64,000 nucleotides of DNA from Holtiella tumoricola (GCF_027857615.1 NZ_JAQIFT010000007.1:1-64000), one strand, 5' to 3'. Positions 14,636-23,665 are shown, numbered from the stretch's first letter. Notes: generated by a model not told the origin, from the sequence alone. Numbers and translations are program-made.

Positions 14636-16051
14636 GTGCAAAATATAGATACTAATTTGATAGCATTAGGGGCTAAAATAGAACTAGCTAAGCGCAAGTT
14701 CTTTTTTTATTGCAATTTAAAAGCACCTGATTTCTATAAATCTACGAGAAAGTATCTTGTAGAGTTTTGTAATGATTTACAGGAATTTTATTATGGTGAT
14801 GATGAGGTTTTAATTGTAAACATGCCACCACGTCATGGAAAGTCTAGGACAGCTGGATTATTTGTAGAGTGGTTACTTGGTAATAATCGTAATGCAAAAA
14901 TAATGACAGGATCATATAACGAAACATTATCAACTATGTTTTCTAAAAATGTAAGAAATGCTATACAAGAAGAAAAGGCTGATAAATACAAGCCAGTTTA
15001 TTCTGACATATTTCCACTTACAAAAATAAAACGTGGCGATGGAGCCATGAATCTTTGGTCTTTAGAGGGTGGATATAACAACTACCTGGCTACTTCACCA
15101 ACAGGAACTGCAACAGGATTTGGTGCTTCACTACTAATTATAGATGACTTAATTAAAAATGCAGAAGAGGCATACAATGAAGCAGTGTTAGAAAAGCATT
15201 GGGATTGGTTCACTAATACAATGTTAAGCCGACTTGAAGAAGGTGGTAAGATTATCATCATTATGACAAGATGGGCGAGTGGTGATTTAGCAGGTAGAGC
15301 CTTGAGTCACTTTCAAGAGCAAGGTATTAAAGCAAAGCATATTAGTATGAAGGCTATGCAAGATGATGGCACAATGCTATGTGAGGAAGTTCTTAGTAAG
15401 AAATCTTACTTAATGAAGGTTGCAGCTATGGGAGAAGATATAGCCAGTGCTAACTACCAGCAGGTGCCGATTGACTTAAAAGGATGTTTATATTCTAGCT
15501 TTAAGACATATATACAAGCACCTTATGAACAGTTTGAAAGCATAAAAGCGTATATAGATACAGCAGATACAGGAGCAGATTATTTATGTTGTATTATCTA
15601 TGGCGTATACAATAAAGAAGCTTATGTATTAGATGTTTATTATACAAAGGATGCTATGGAAGTAACAGAGACTGAAACTGCTAGAAGATTGTTTGAGCAT
15701 GGTGTTAATATATCTGATATAGAAAGTAATAATGGCGGTCGAGGGTTCGCTAGATCAGTAGAACGTATATTAAAAGAAATATTTAAATCAAATAAAACAA
15801 AAATTAAATGGTTTCATCAATCCAAAAATAAAGCTGCTCGTATTTTAAGTAATAGCACTTGGGTGATGGACCATATTTATTTTCCTGTAAATTGGAGAGA
15901 TAGGTGGCCAGAATATTATAAAGCTATGGTTAGTTATCAACGTGAAGGTAAAAATAAACACGATGATGCTCCAGATGCTACAACGGGAGTTGCAGAGCAG
16001 TTTAATAATGGGAATAAAGGTATGAGAATATTAAAACCAAAAGGAAGGTAG
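14636..16051 (+). CDS. terL: Terminase large subunit
   Basis: GTG 14636 follows GGAGGGAGG. The ATPase domain has Walker A MPPRHGKS (residues 63-70) and Walker B LLIIDD (166-171). The nuclease domain has the acidic set starting at YIDTADTG (D308, D311) and ending at HDDAPDATTG near residue 448. Length of 471 is typical of headful-type enzymes. It powers DNA translocation into the prohead and cuts the concatemer. The stop is followed within four bases by the portal gene. Confidence 0.95.
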   Translation: MQNIDTNLIALGAKIELAKRKFFFYCNLKAPDFYKSTRKYLVEFCNDLQEFYYGDDEVLIVNMPPRHGKSRTAGLFVEWLLGNNRNAKIMTGSYNETLSTMFSKNVRNAIQEEKADKYKPVYSDIFPLTKIKRGDGAMNLWSLEGGYNNYLATSPTGTATGFGASLLIIDDLIKNAEEAYNEAVLEKHWDWFTNTMLSRLEEGGKIIIIMTRWASGDLAGRALSHFQEQGIKAKHISMKAMQDDGTMLCEEVLSKKSYLMKVAAMGEDIASANYQQVPIDLKGCLYSSFKTYIQAPYEQFESIKAYIDTADTGADYLCCIIYGVYNKEAYVLDVYYTKDAMEVTETETARRLFEHGVNISDIESNNGGRGFARSVERILKEIFKSNKTKIKWFHQSKNKAARILSNSTWVMDHIYFPVNWRDRWPEYYKAMVSYQREGKNKHDDAPDATTGVAEQFNNGNKGMRILKPKGR

Positions 16052-16054
16052 GTG

Positions 16055-17455
16055 ATGGGTATGGATATAATTACAATCAAAAAGCTTATAGATAATGCTA
16101 TGAGTGAACATAGTAAATTCGTAAGCAAAATTGAATTAGGAGAGCGTTACTATAGCAATGACAATGATATTATACGTAAAAAGAGCCCTTCTAATAATTC
16201 AGTTCCAGATACTTCAGAAAATCCATTAAGAAATGCAGATAACAGAATTCCTTTTAACTGGCATGGCTTTCTAGTGAATCAAAAGGCATCTTATATGTTT
16301 ACATACCCACCTACTTTTGATGTGGGAGATGATAAAGCAAACAGTTCTATAACAGACATATTAGGTGATAGCTATCCTAAAGTAAGTAAAACACTTTGTG
16401 TTAATGCTAGTAATGGCGGTACAGCATGGCTTCATGTTTGGAAGAATACAAACAATGAGTTTAAGTATGCTGTTGTTGATTCTAAACAGATCATTGCAGT
16501 GTATTCAGATGACCTTGAGAAGAGGTTAATAGCTGTTCTAAGGGTTTATAATAAAAAAGATGAGCAAGCTAAAGATATTACTGTTTATGAATACTGGACG
16601 GATAAAGAATGTTATGTTTTTAGAAGTGATAAAGGGATTACAACCAATTTATCAACTCATAATATGTTTACACAGATTAATTCAGATACAGGAGCCAGTG
16701 AACAGGTGAATATATTGACACATAATTTTGGAGAAGTGCCTTTTATTGAGTTTTCTAACAATGATTTAAAAACATCTGACCTGGATAATGTAAAAGCTTT
16801 AATTGATACATATGATAAAGTTTTCAGTGGTTTTGTAAATGATATTGAAGATATACAAGAAGTTATTTTTGTGCTTACTAATTATGGTGGCACTGATTTA
16901 GATGAATTCCTTGGCAATCTTAAGCGTTATAAAACGGTTGATATGCAAAATTCAGGAACAGATGATAAGAGTGGTTTAAGCACAATAACGATAGATATTC
17001 CTGTTGAAGCTAGGAACAAGCTACTTGAAATGACAGAGAAAAAAATCTATGTACAGGGACAGGGTGTAGATCCTAATCCGGAGAAGTTTGGTAATGCATC
17101 TGGTGTGGCTCTCAAGTATTTGTATACTTTGCTAGAGCTTAAAGCAGGGCTTATGGAAACGGAGTTTAGACTCTCATTTGGTAAGCTTATTAGAATGATT
17201 TGTAAACATTTAGGCTATACACCTAAAAAGGTTGTTCAAACATGGACGCGTAACATGATACAAAATGATGAAGAGACTGCAACTATCGCTCAAAATAGTG
17301 TGGGTATTGTAAGTAGAAAAACAATTATCAAAAATCATCCATGGGTAGAGGATGTTGAAACAGAGCTAAAAAATATAAGAGAAGAAGAGAATCAAGATAT
17401 TCAAAAAGGCGTTCCATATCAAGACCAAGAAGGTGATATAGATGCCCAAAAGTAG
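16055..17455 (+). CDS. Portal protein (SPP1 gp6-like)
   Basis: ATG 16055 lies behind AAGGAAGGTAG; an ATG at 16061 is possible. The 466-residue protein has NRIPFNWHGFLVNQKASYMF near residue 67, a central VPFIEFSNNDLKTSDLDNVK and the stem/crown region VDPNPEKFGNASGVALKY, all typical of the Phage_prot_Gp6 portal family. It forms the dodecameric ring through which DNA enters and leaves the capsid. Its 3' end overlaps the MuF gene by 14 bases. Confidence 0.92.
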   Translation: MGMDIITIKKLIDNAMSEHSKFVSKIELGERYYSNDNDIIRKKSPSNNSVPDTSENPLRNADNRIPFNWHGFLVNQKASYMFTYPPTFDVGDDKANSSITDILGDSYPKVSKTLCVNASNGGTAWLHVWKNTNNEFKYAVVDSKQIIAVYSDDLEKRLIAVLRVYNKKDEQAKDITVYEYWTDKECYVFRSDKGITTNLSTHNMFTQINSDTGASEQVNILTHNFGEVPFIEFSNNDLKTSDLDNVKALIDTYDKVFSGFVNDIEDIQEVIFVLTNYGGTDLDEFLGNLKRYKTVDMQNSGTDDKSGLSTITIDIPVEARNKLLEMTEKKIYVQGQGVDPNPEKFGNASGVALKYLYTLLELKAGLMETEFRLSFGKLIRMICKHLGYTPKKVVQTWTRNMIQNDEETATIAQNSVGIVSRKTIIKNHPWVEDVETELKNIREEENQDIQKGVPYQDQEGDIDAQK

Positions 17456-18962
17456 AGAGTATTGGAAGAAACGTCTTGAAAATATAGCAGATACTCAAAA
17501 TAAAAAAGCAGATGACTATATCGAATCCCTAGAGCTACAGTATAAAAAAGCACTAGCAAGTATACGAAGAGACTTAGAGGTGTTTTATGCTAGATATGCT
17601 AATGCTGAAAGTGTGAATATGGTTACAGCTAAGAAGCTGCTATCAAATGCTGAAAAAGAGATGTGGGAAGTATCCTTTGAAGAGTATCGAAAAATGGCAC
17701 AGGATGAAGAGCTTATAAATCAAATAGAAAGTATGTATAGTAAGAGTAGAGTAAGTAGACTAAAAGCCTTAGAGGCTCAAATAATGGCACAATTAGAGGT
17801 ATTATATAGAAACCTTAATACTGACTTAGAAGCGTTACTAACGGATACTTTTACAGATACATATTATCAAACAGTCTATGAAATTCAGAAGGGTACAGGA
17901 ATAGGTACAAACTTTGCTATATTCAACGAAGACGCAGTGAAAAAGATTATATCAAAACCATGGAAATGGGGGCACTTTAGTAGTACAGTTTGGGATAATA
18001 AAGAGTTACTACTTGATGAACTAGAAATAGCTTTATCCCAAGCTTTTATTCGTGGAGATAGTATAGATAAGGTCATTAAAGCATTTAATAAGAGGATGAA
18101 TGTGGGTTATAGTAGAGTAGCTAATATTATTCAAACGGAGTATGCATACATAGTAGGAGAAGCAACCTTTAAAGGATATGAAGAAACAGGTGTTAAAGAG
18201 TATGAATACTTGGCAACACTAGATACACGAACATCTACTATTTGTAGGGATATGGATGGTAAGGTATTTAAACTTAGTGAAAAGGTTGTATGGTTGAACT
18301 ATCCGCCACTACATTGTAGATGTAGAAGTACGACAGTTCCATATTTTGAGGATGAAGAATTCTATGGCAAACGTATAGCTAGAGATCATGAAGGTAAGGT
18401 CTACTATGTGCCAGAGAATATGACCTATCATGATTGGTATGATAAATATGTTAAGAGTAATCCGAAGGAGCTGTTAGCAGAGAAGAAACATCAAAATAGA
18501 CATGCTGATAAGAAACAGTATGAAAACTATAAGGAATTGATTGGTAAAGAAGTTCCTAAGTCTCTTGATGAGTTCCAAAACTTAAAGTATACTGATGATA
18601 ATAGATGGGAACAAAAGAAGAGAGAGTTTGAAACTATAGCTAAAATTAAAAACAAGGAATCCTATTCAGATACTTATAGACAGAAAATGCTAGATACCTA
18701 TTATGATTTTAGAAATGCTGGATATGAGTTTACAGATCACTCACTTAATAGATTTTTAGGGCAAAAAACAGGAAAAGGCAAAAAGTTATTTACCAAGGAG
18801 GATTTATTAAGTGTACTTGGTGAAAAAGCTAACTATTTAGATGGAGATGAAAGAGTAGTTAAGTTTTATAATGACATAGCTGTTATACAAAATAAAGATA
18901 CTAAGGAAATAGTGTCAATAGTAACTAGGAACAAACCAAAGGAAGGATGGGAGACATTATGA
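17442..18962 (+). CDS. MuF-type minor head protein with C-terminal toxin-like (BECR nuclease-like) domain
   Basis: Residues 1-320 are an ordinary Mu gpF-like minor head protein: a long N-terminal helical part, then FNKRMNVGYSRVANIIQTEY and the signature DTRTSTICRDMDGKV followed by NYPPLHCRCRSTTVPY. About 185 residues follow that such a head protein does not need. The last 80 (from GYEFTDHSLNRFLG, residue 427) have a conserved-looking His433, FTKEDLLSVLG, then DGDERVVKFYNDIAV with Arg471 and IVTRNKPKEGW with Arg496 and Trp503. That order (H, strand, R, strand, R, W) fits the barnase/EndoU/colicin-E5/RelE-like nuclease fold. MuF proteins carrying polymorphic toxin tips delivered with phage DNA are an established class. 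The next gene, coupled by ATGA, is a small acidic protein as expected for an immunity partner. Confidence 0.8.
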   Translation: MPKSREYWKKRLENIADTQNKKADDYIESLELQYKKALASIRRDLEVFYARYANAESVNMVTAKKLLSNAEKEMWEVSFEEYRKMAQDEELINQIESMYSKSRVSRLKALEAQIMAQLEVLYRNLNTDLEALLTDTFTDTYYQTVYEIQKGTGIGTNFAIFNEDAVKKIISKPWKWGHFSSTVWDNKELLLDELEIALSQAFIRGDSIDKVIKAFNKRMNVGYSRVANIIQTEYAYIVGEATFKGYEETGVKEYEYLATLDTRTSTICRDMDGKVFKLSEKVVWLNYPPLHCRCRSTTVPYFEDEEFYGKRIARDHEGKVYYVPENMTYHDWYDKYVKSNPKELLAEKKHQNRHADKKQYENYKELIGKEVPKSLDEFQNLKYTDDNRWEQKKREFETIAKIKNKESYSDTYRQKMLDTYYDFRNAGYEFTDHSLNRFLGQKTGKGKKLFTKEDLLSVLGEKANYLDGDERVVKFYNDIAVIQNKDTKEIVSIVTRNKPKEGWETL

Positions 18963-19207
18963 AAGAAAAGCTATTAAAAATGATGAAAGATTTGATAGAT
19001 GGAAATTATAATTGTAATGACTTCTCTTATGATTTCCCAAATGAAATGCTTGAGTTAGAAGATGAGAATCTACTTCTTTTGTTAGATGAAATGCCAGAAA
19101 TATGTGCAGACTATGATCCATATAAAGAAGATGAAGAAGATCTATTGAATGAAGAAGAACTTAAAACAAGGGTGGAAGAAGTATATAATAAAATATTGAA
19201 TATGTAG
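18959..19207 (+). CDS. Probable immunity protein for the MuF toxin domain
   Basis: ATG 18959 overlaps the MuF stop (ATGA) and lies 11 bases after AAGGAAGG; an ATG at 18947 abuts that site and is less likely. The 82-residue product is strongly acidic and helical (KEKLLKMMKDLIDGNYNC, FPNEMLELEDENLLLLLDEM, EDEEDLLNEEELKTRVEE), the usual character of immunity proteins that plug basic nuclease sites. It is followed by a clear terminator, so toxin and partner end one transcript. Function is inferred from position, charge and coupling. Confidence 0.6.
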   Translation: MKEKLLKMMKDLIDGNYNCNDFSYDFPNEMLELEDENLLLLLDEMPEICADYDPYKEDEEDLLNEEELKTRVEEVYNKILNM

Positions 19208-19246
19208 TAGCGCCTTACTTAGAAAAATGAGTAGGTGCTATTTTTA
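19208..19246 (+). terminator. Intrinsic terminator after the MuF/immunity pair
   Basis: TAGCGCCTTACT from 19208 pairs imperfectly with AGTAGGTGCTA ending at 19240 and TTTTTA follows. The sequence resembles three other terminator-like hairpins at 40.7-41.2 kb. Confidence 0.7.
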
Positions 19247-19275
19247 TACTCAAAAATAAGAGAGGAGGGAATAGC

Positions 19276-19584
19276 GTGGTAGAGAAAATTAAAATAGGAT
19301 GGAAAGAATATGGGATACAATGTGTTGAGTCGTCTAATGTATTAATGAATGGCGGAATGGAGTGCTATGGAGAAATTTTGCATGATAAGTGCCTTATTAG
19401 ATTGAATGTAAGTAATACAGAAGATCAGATGAGGGCTACAGTAGTACATGAGATTCTTCATGGAATAGAAAATATGTATGGAATTGACTTAGGAGAAGAG
19501 GTAGTTACAAAGCTAGGGAATGCACTATATACACTAGTAAAAGATAATCCTAAATTAATAGGAGGGCTAATAAGCCCTCAGTAA
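19276..19584 (+). CDS. Small ImmA/IrrE-like or SprT-like phage metallopeptidase
   Basis: GTG 19276 follows AGAGGAGGGAATAGC. The 102-residue protein has VVHEILHGIENMYG at about residues 57-70: an HExxH zinc motif inside a helix, preceded by a short beta-rich part (YGEILHDKCLIRLNVSNTED). This layout is known in small phage-encoded zinc peptidases; the ImmA/IrrE family cleaves repressors but this protein is shorter and not beside a repressor. Its place between head genes is common in clostridial phages. Substrate unknown. Confidence 0.7.
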   Translation: MVEKIKIGWKEYGIQCVESSNVLMNGGMECYGEILHDKCLIRLNVSNTEDQMRATVVHEILHGIENMYGIDLGEEVVTKLGNALYTLVKDNPKLIGGLISPQ

Positions 19585-19594
19585 TAAGTAAACA

Positions 19595-19765
19595 TTATTT
19601 TTCTTTTCGAACACCTTTAAATGGAGTGTTACTAGATGTTTTACCATCCATAAAACGTCCAGTAGAAGTATCACGTTTAACCCATGAATCTGTTTTAGGA
19701 TTGTAAGTTTGTGAACGTCCTTTAACAGCGCCGTCACGATGATTTTGTCCAGTATTTCCAGCCAT
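19595..19765 (-). CDS. Small conserved basic protein (56 aa) on the minus strand
   Basis: On the reverse strand CGAGGTGACTATT precedes ATG at 19765, giving 56 residues: MAGNTGQNHRDGAVKGRSQT, YNPKTDSWVKRDTSTGRFMD, then a basic end (GVRKEK). The Gly/Arg/Thr-rich sequence and the RDTSTGRFMD motif match a small protein family I have seen in bacterial chromosomes and mobile elements; the function is unknown. It is antisense to the late transcript, convergent with the peptidase gene, and must use its own promoter. The likely explanation is a separately inserted moron. Confidence 0.7.
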   Translation of the reverse strand: MAGNTGQNHRDGAVKGRSQTYNPKTDSWVKRDTSTGRFMDGKTSSNTPFKGVRKEK

Positions 19766-19881
19766 AATAGTCACCTCGCTTTCATTTCATATTTCAGCTT
19801 GGTAGAGCTGATAGAAATATTATACTGGAAAAATTTAAGTGTTCAAAAACAAATATTTGAAGATTATGTAATTAATAACAT

Positions 19882-19904
19882 GCACTCTTGATAGGGTGCT
19901 TTTT
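19882..19904 (+). terminator. Intrinsic terminator before the scaffold gene
   Basis: GCACTC at 19882-19887 pairs with GGGTGC at 19894-19899 (one wobble) around TTGATA, followed by TTTTT. It lies upstream of the scaffold gene, so the head genes that follow either have their own promoter or rely on readthrough. Confidence 0.6.
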
Positions 19905-19995
19905 ATATGCCTTTTTATAGGTGTAGGCGTAAAAGAATATCTATAAATAACTCTATGAGAAGCAAAACTCGTATAAAAGCGTAGGAGGAAAAGAA

Positions 19996-20598
19996 ATGGA
20001 TAGATTTAAAGAGTTTTTAAAGTCTTTAGGGTATACAGATGAACAAATAACAGCTGTAGTAAATGGGATGAAGGAACAGAAGATTTATTTAAGTAACGAG
20101 GAAAATATTGATGAACGTTACACCAAACTAAAAAGGCAGTATGAAACCCAAAAGACAGAACTTGACACAGCTAATAACACTATTACAGAACTTAAGAAAA
20201 ATAATCGTGATGTAGAAGGACTACAGACAAAAATTAAAGAGTATGAAAAAACTATTGAAACAATGGGCAAAGATGCGCAGCAAAAAGAGTTTGACCTAGC
20301 GTTGGAGAATGAGCTTATCAAATTAAATGTTCACAGTACAAAAGCAGCTAGAGCAGAGTTAGATCTTGAAAAAGTTAAGTATGAAAATGGACAGTTTACA
20401 GGGCTTAAAGAGCAAACAGATACTTGGGCTAAAGAGAAGCCATTTCTAATTAAAACAGGTCAAACAAAAACACTTTATAATCCAGTAGGTGGAGACGGTG
20501 GAACAACAAGTTTAGCAGCTACAATAGCAGCACAAAGAAATGCGGGTCATCAAGTACAAACAAATAATCCTTATGCAAATGCATGGGATGTAAAATAA
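19996..20598 (+). CDS. Phage scaffolding protein (GP20 family)
   Basis: ATG 19996 follows AGGAGGAAAAGAA. The 200-residue protein has MDRFKEFLKSLGYTDEQI, a long coiled-coil middle (ERYTKLKRQYETQKTELD, TELKKNNRDVEGLQTKIKEY) and a looser C-terminus ending in Asn/Ala-rich NNPYANAW. This is the standard form of the GP20 minor structural/scaffold family encoded just before the capsid genes. It guides prohead assembly. Confidence 0.85.
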   Translation: MDRFKEFLKSLGYTDEQITAVVNGMKEQKIYLSNEENIDERYTKLKRQYETQKTELDTANNTITELKKNNRDVEGLQTKIKEYEKTIETMGKDAQQKEFDLALENELIKLNVHSTKAARAELDLEKVKYENGQFTGLKEQTDTWAKEKPFLIKTGQTKTLYNPVGGDGGTTSLAATIAAQRNAGHQVQTNNPYANAWDVK

Positions 20599-20610
20599 GG
20601 AGGAAAAGTT

Positions 20611-20982
20611 ATGTATTTTAAACAAACTGAGTATGAAAGCTCACCAGAGTTTTTAGCAAGTCAACATTATATCAATTTTACAACTACCATTAGTGATGTA
20701 GGTGTTAGAGCAGATGAAAATGGAAGAAAATATGTTTTAGCAGGGACGGTTATTGGTGCTGATGGAAAAGCTGCTACAACGTCGACAGTTTCAAGTCAGG
20801 CAGTTATAGGTATTCTTTTTTCTACTGTAGATGTAACACATGGTCCACAACCAGGGGCACTTATGGCTGAAGGATATGTTATTGAAGCAAGATTAAAACA
20901 GGCTATTGACAACAGTGGAACATTACAGGAAGAAATTAAAACATCATTAACAACAAAATGTCCAAAAATTACATTGAGATAA
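20611..20982 (+). CDS. Head decoration protein
   Basis: ATG 20611 follows AAGGAGGAAAAGTT. The 123 residues are beta-rich: VRADENGRKYVLAGTVIGAD, QAVIGILFSTVDVTHG and ALMAEGYVIEARL, typical of the lambda gpD-like decoration proteins that sit at capsid threefolds. The position between scaffold and major capsid gene is canonical. Confidence 0.75.
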   Translation: MYFKQTEYESSPEFLASQHYINFTTTISDVGVRADENGRKYVLAGTVIGADGKAATTSTVSSQAVIGILFSTVDVTHGPQPGALMAEGYVIEARLKQAIDNSGTLQEEIKTSLTTKCPKITLR

Positions 20983-20995
20983 GGAGTGAAATAAA

Positions 20996-22015
20996 ATGCC
21001 AAGAATTGAAGAAATTATGAGTACACAAGAACTTATTAACTATACAAAAACACGTCAGCCTATTCCTATGATGGGAGATGTTTTATTTCCAGAAAGAAAA
21101 ATTGAAGGATTAGAAATCGAAATGGTTAAAGGTGCAAGTAACCTGCCAGTAGCTGCATCTGTTCATGCCTTTGATACTGAAACAGAAATTGCATCACGTG
21201 AAGGTGCTTCTAAAGCAATTGAAGAGTTGGCTCTTATTAAACGTAAAATAAAAGTAAGTGAAAAAGAATTGATTGCTCTTAATGCACCTAGAAATGCTCA
21301 GGAAGAGGAGCAAGTTATTAAAAAGCTTTTTAATGATGTAGACAACCTTGTAGCATCTGTAAAAACAAGAGTTGAGGCAATGCGTATGGAAGCACTTAGT
21401 ACAGGTAAAATTGTACTTAATGAAAATGGTGTGAAAGGAACGATTGACTTTGGTACACCAAGTGGACACAAAGATACAAAAACTTGGAAGTCAGGTACAC
21501 CAGACATTTTAGGTGATATTTATACAATGACTGATAAGATTGTAGCAGATACAGGCTTTACACCAACAAGAGCGCTAACTTCAAGAACTGTACTGAATGC
21601 AATTCTTAAAGATGAGAAGATTAGAACTGCTATGTTTGGGGTGAATGCTGCTAAAGTGGCAACACTTGTAGAATTGAACCAATTATTAGCAAGTCAAGAT
21701 TTACCAGTTATTGCTACATATGATGCACAATACCGTATTCAAAATAACAAAGGTATTTATACACCTAAACGTTATTTAGCTGATAATATGTTTATTCTTA
21801 TGCCAGATGGTATGATGGGTGAGACATTATACGGACTTACAGCAGAAGAAGTTGAGCTTAGAAATAAGAGTGATATAGATATTACAAATATCGGAAATAT
21901 CATTGTAGAACAGTATGCAACAACTGATCCAGTAGCTAAATGGATTAAGGCAGTAGCAACGGCACTTCCTTCATTCCCTTATGCAGATCAAGTCTTTATG
22001 GCGACTATTAACTAA
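20996..22015 (+). CDS. Major capsid protein (capsid E family)
   Basis: ATG 20996 follows AAGGAGTGAAATAAA. The 339-residue product matches the phage capsid protein E family: an N-terminal QELINYTKTRQPIPMMGDVL, VAASVHAFDTETEIASREG, LISRTVL-like LTSRTVLNAILKD, and the C-terminal GNIIVEQYATTDPVAKWIKA. It forms the HK97-fold shell. No separate protease gene is visible next to it. Confidence 0.88.
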   Translation: MPRIEEIMSTQELINYTKTRQPIPMMGDVLFPERKIEGLEIEMVKGASNLPVAASVHAFDTETEIASREGASKAIEELALIKRKIKVSEKELIALNAPRNAQEEEQVIKKLFNDVDNLVASVKTRVEAMRMEALSTGKIVLNENGVKGTIDFGTPSGHKDTKTWKSGTPDILGDIYTMTDKIVADTGFTPTRALTSRTVLNAILKDEKIRTAMFGVNAAKVATLVELNQLLASQDLPVIATYDAQYRIQNNKGIYTPKRYLADNMFILMPDGMMGETLYGLTAEEVELRNKSDIDITNIGNIIVEQYATTDPVAKWIKAVATALPSFPYADQVFMATIN

Positions 22016-22055
22016 AGGGTGGCATAAGCTACCCTTATTTGAACAGGAGGTAACT

Positions 22056-22412
22056 ATGCTAGAAGAAGCAAAAACTTTGCTAGGTATTTCAGAAGATGAT
22101 AGAAGTAAAGACGACATCATAACCTTCATTATTAGAAGAGTTGAAAAAAGAGTATGTAGTTATTGTAATGTAAAGTCTGTACCAAAAGGCTTAGAAGAGA
22201 CGGTTCTATTTATGGTAGTAGATACTTATAGAAGCACTCAATATGGACAAGAAAAAGTTGATAGTGAAATGAAAGGCATGGCTGAAGGTGATGTTTCTTG
22301 GAGTTATCAAACAGCTAGTCAAATAGCTATTGAGAAAATTAAAAATCCTAGTCTTATAGAAGATTATAAGTCGGAGTTAAATAGCTATAGAAAGGTTAGG
22401 TGGCCTAAATGA
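22056..22412 (+). CDS. Head-tail connector (gp6-like)
   Basis: ATG 22056 follows CAGGAGGTAACT and is chosen over an upstream start in the same frame at 21981 that overlaps the capsid gene. The 118 residues begin MLEEAKTLLGISEDD and contain FIIRRVEKRVCSYCNVKSV and DTYRSTQYGQEK, the helical layout of HK97 gp6-like connector proteins. It extends the portal vertex. It overlaps the next gene by ATGA. Confidence 0.8.
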   Translation: MLEEAKTLLGISEDDRSKDDIITFIIRRVEKRVCSYCNVKSVPKGLEETVLFMVVDTYRSTQYGQEKVDSEMKGMAEGDVSWSYQTASQIAIEKIKNPSLIEDYKSELNSYRKVRWPK

Positions 22413-22756
22413 CACCGAGAAAAATGCTAGAAAAGACATATAGTGGTTTATGTACTATCAAGGGAACAACAACTGTCAAAATAGATGGTGAAACAATAAT
22501 TCAAGAAGGTATTATAGCTGAAAACCAACCATGTAGATTATCGCACAATTCAAACGCTCATGCTAAGCAAGGCTCTGTTAGTGCAGAAGTAAGTCAAATG
22601 GTTAAGTTATTTTTAGCACCAGAGATAGAGGTTAAACCAGGAAGTAAAATAGCAGTTATTCAGCATGGTAGAACCTATAACCTTGAAGCTAGTGGTTTAC
22701 CAGCAGTTTATTCTACACATCAAGAGATTAATCTTGTTGAAGTAGGTAAAGCATAA
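22409..22756 (+). CDS. Head closure/head-tail joining protein
   Basis: Start overlaps the previous stop. The 115-residue beta-rich protein has YSGLCTIKGTTTVKIDGE, CRLSHNSNAHAKQGS and IEVKPGSKIAVIQHGRTYNL, typical of head-closure (SPP1 gp16-like) proteins. It seals the connector after packaging. Position between gp6-like and gp10-like genes supports this. Confidence 0.75.
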   Translation: MTPRKMLEKTYSGLCTIKGTTTVKIDGETIIQEGIIAENQPCRLSHNSNAHAKQGSVSAEVSQMVKLFLAPEIEVKPGSKIAVIQHGRTYNLEASGLPAVYSTHQEINLVEVGKA

Positions 22757-23253
22757 TGGCCAAGTGGGGGGAAATGGATTATAAAGCTTTTGAAAAGATG
22801 GCTAAAAACTTTGAAGAAGCTGTTAAGAACGAAGTCGGTCAACAACTTATAGAAGCTATCTTGAAAGAAGCAAGCAATAGAGTACTAGCTAAAACTAAAA
22901 AAAGAACGCCTGTAGGTGACTATGGAACTTATGAATATAGCATTAAAAATGGAAAGAACAAAGGTAAAAAAGTTTTAAGAACCAAGGCAAGATATGATGG
23001 ACATTTAGGTGGTACACTCCGAAAAGGTTGGTATATTACAGGTGTAAGGAAAAATGGTAACACACACTTTATTCTTATCTATAACAACGTAGAATACGCA
23101 TCGTTTGTTGAGTATGGGCACCGTAAACGTAATAATAAAGGTTGGGTAGAAGGTCACTTTATGCTTACTATATCTATGAAGGAAGTAGAGCGCTCTCTGC
23201 AGCAAATAGCGGATAAACATACGGTGCAAGTCCTAAAACAACTGTTCAACTAG
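22756..23253 (+). CDS. HK97 gp10-family tail completion protein
   Basis: ATG 22756 overlaps the stop of the previous gene (TAATGG). The 165 residues contain KKRTPVGDYGTYEYSIKNGK, HLGGTLRKGWYITG and YNNVEYASFVEYGHRKRN, the hallmark TPVxTGxLRxxW...YaxyvEyGhR pattern of the HK97 gp10 family. It works at the head-tail interface. Confidence 0.85.
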   Translation: MAKWGEMDYKAFEKMAKNFEEAVKNEVGQQLIEAILKEASNRVLAKTKKRTPVGDYGTYEYSIKNGKNKGKKVLRTKARYDGHLGGTLRKGWYITGVRKNGNTHFILIYNNVEYASFVEYGHRKRNNKGWVEGHFMLTISMKEVERSLQQIADKHTVQVLKQLFN

Positions 23254-23263
23254 GAGGTGGATG

Positions 23264-23665
23264 ATGCTTGATATAAGACAAGAAGTGATTAAACAATTAG
23301 ATCGTTTTTATAATCCTATACCTATCTATGGTGAAGCAGTATCACAAGGTTTTGAAGAGCCAAGTTTCTTTGTAAAGGTACTGGATGGCTCAAGAGAGCA
23401 ACAGCTAGATAGGAGATATATCCATGAAGTAAGTTTAGATATCCATTACTTTACAACAAGTAATAAGGATGCTGAGCAGACGGCCAACAACCTCTATGAA
23501 CAAATGGAAGTATTAGAAGCCATTAAAATAAAAGGTAAAAACATGAAACATGAGGTATCCGATAAGGTACTTCATTTTTTTATTGATTACAAAGTCCATC
23601 TTATTAAGCAAGCAAAACAATATCCTAAGATGAAACGATTGGAGGTAAATGCCTATGGTAAGTAA
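23264..23665 (+). CDS. Tail terminator protein (DUF6838-like)
   Basis: AGGAGG at 23252-23257 favours ATG 23264 over 23261. The 133 residues contain LDRFYNPIPIYGEAVSQGFE, PSFFVKVLDGSREQQLDRRY and VSLDIHYFTTSNKDAEQTAN, the pattern of the phage tail-terminator family found before the sheath gene in contractile-tail prophages. It caps the tail tube at its head-proximal end. Confidence 0.75.
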   Translation: MLDIRQEVIKQLDRFYNPIPIYGEAVSQGFEEPSFFVKVLDGSREQQLDRRYIHEVSLDIHYFTTSNKDAEQTANNLYEQMEVLEAIKIKGKNMKHEVSDKVLHFFIDYKVHLIKQAKQYPKMKRLEVNAYGK

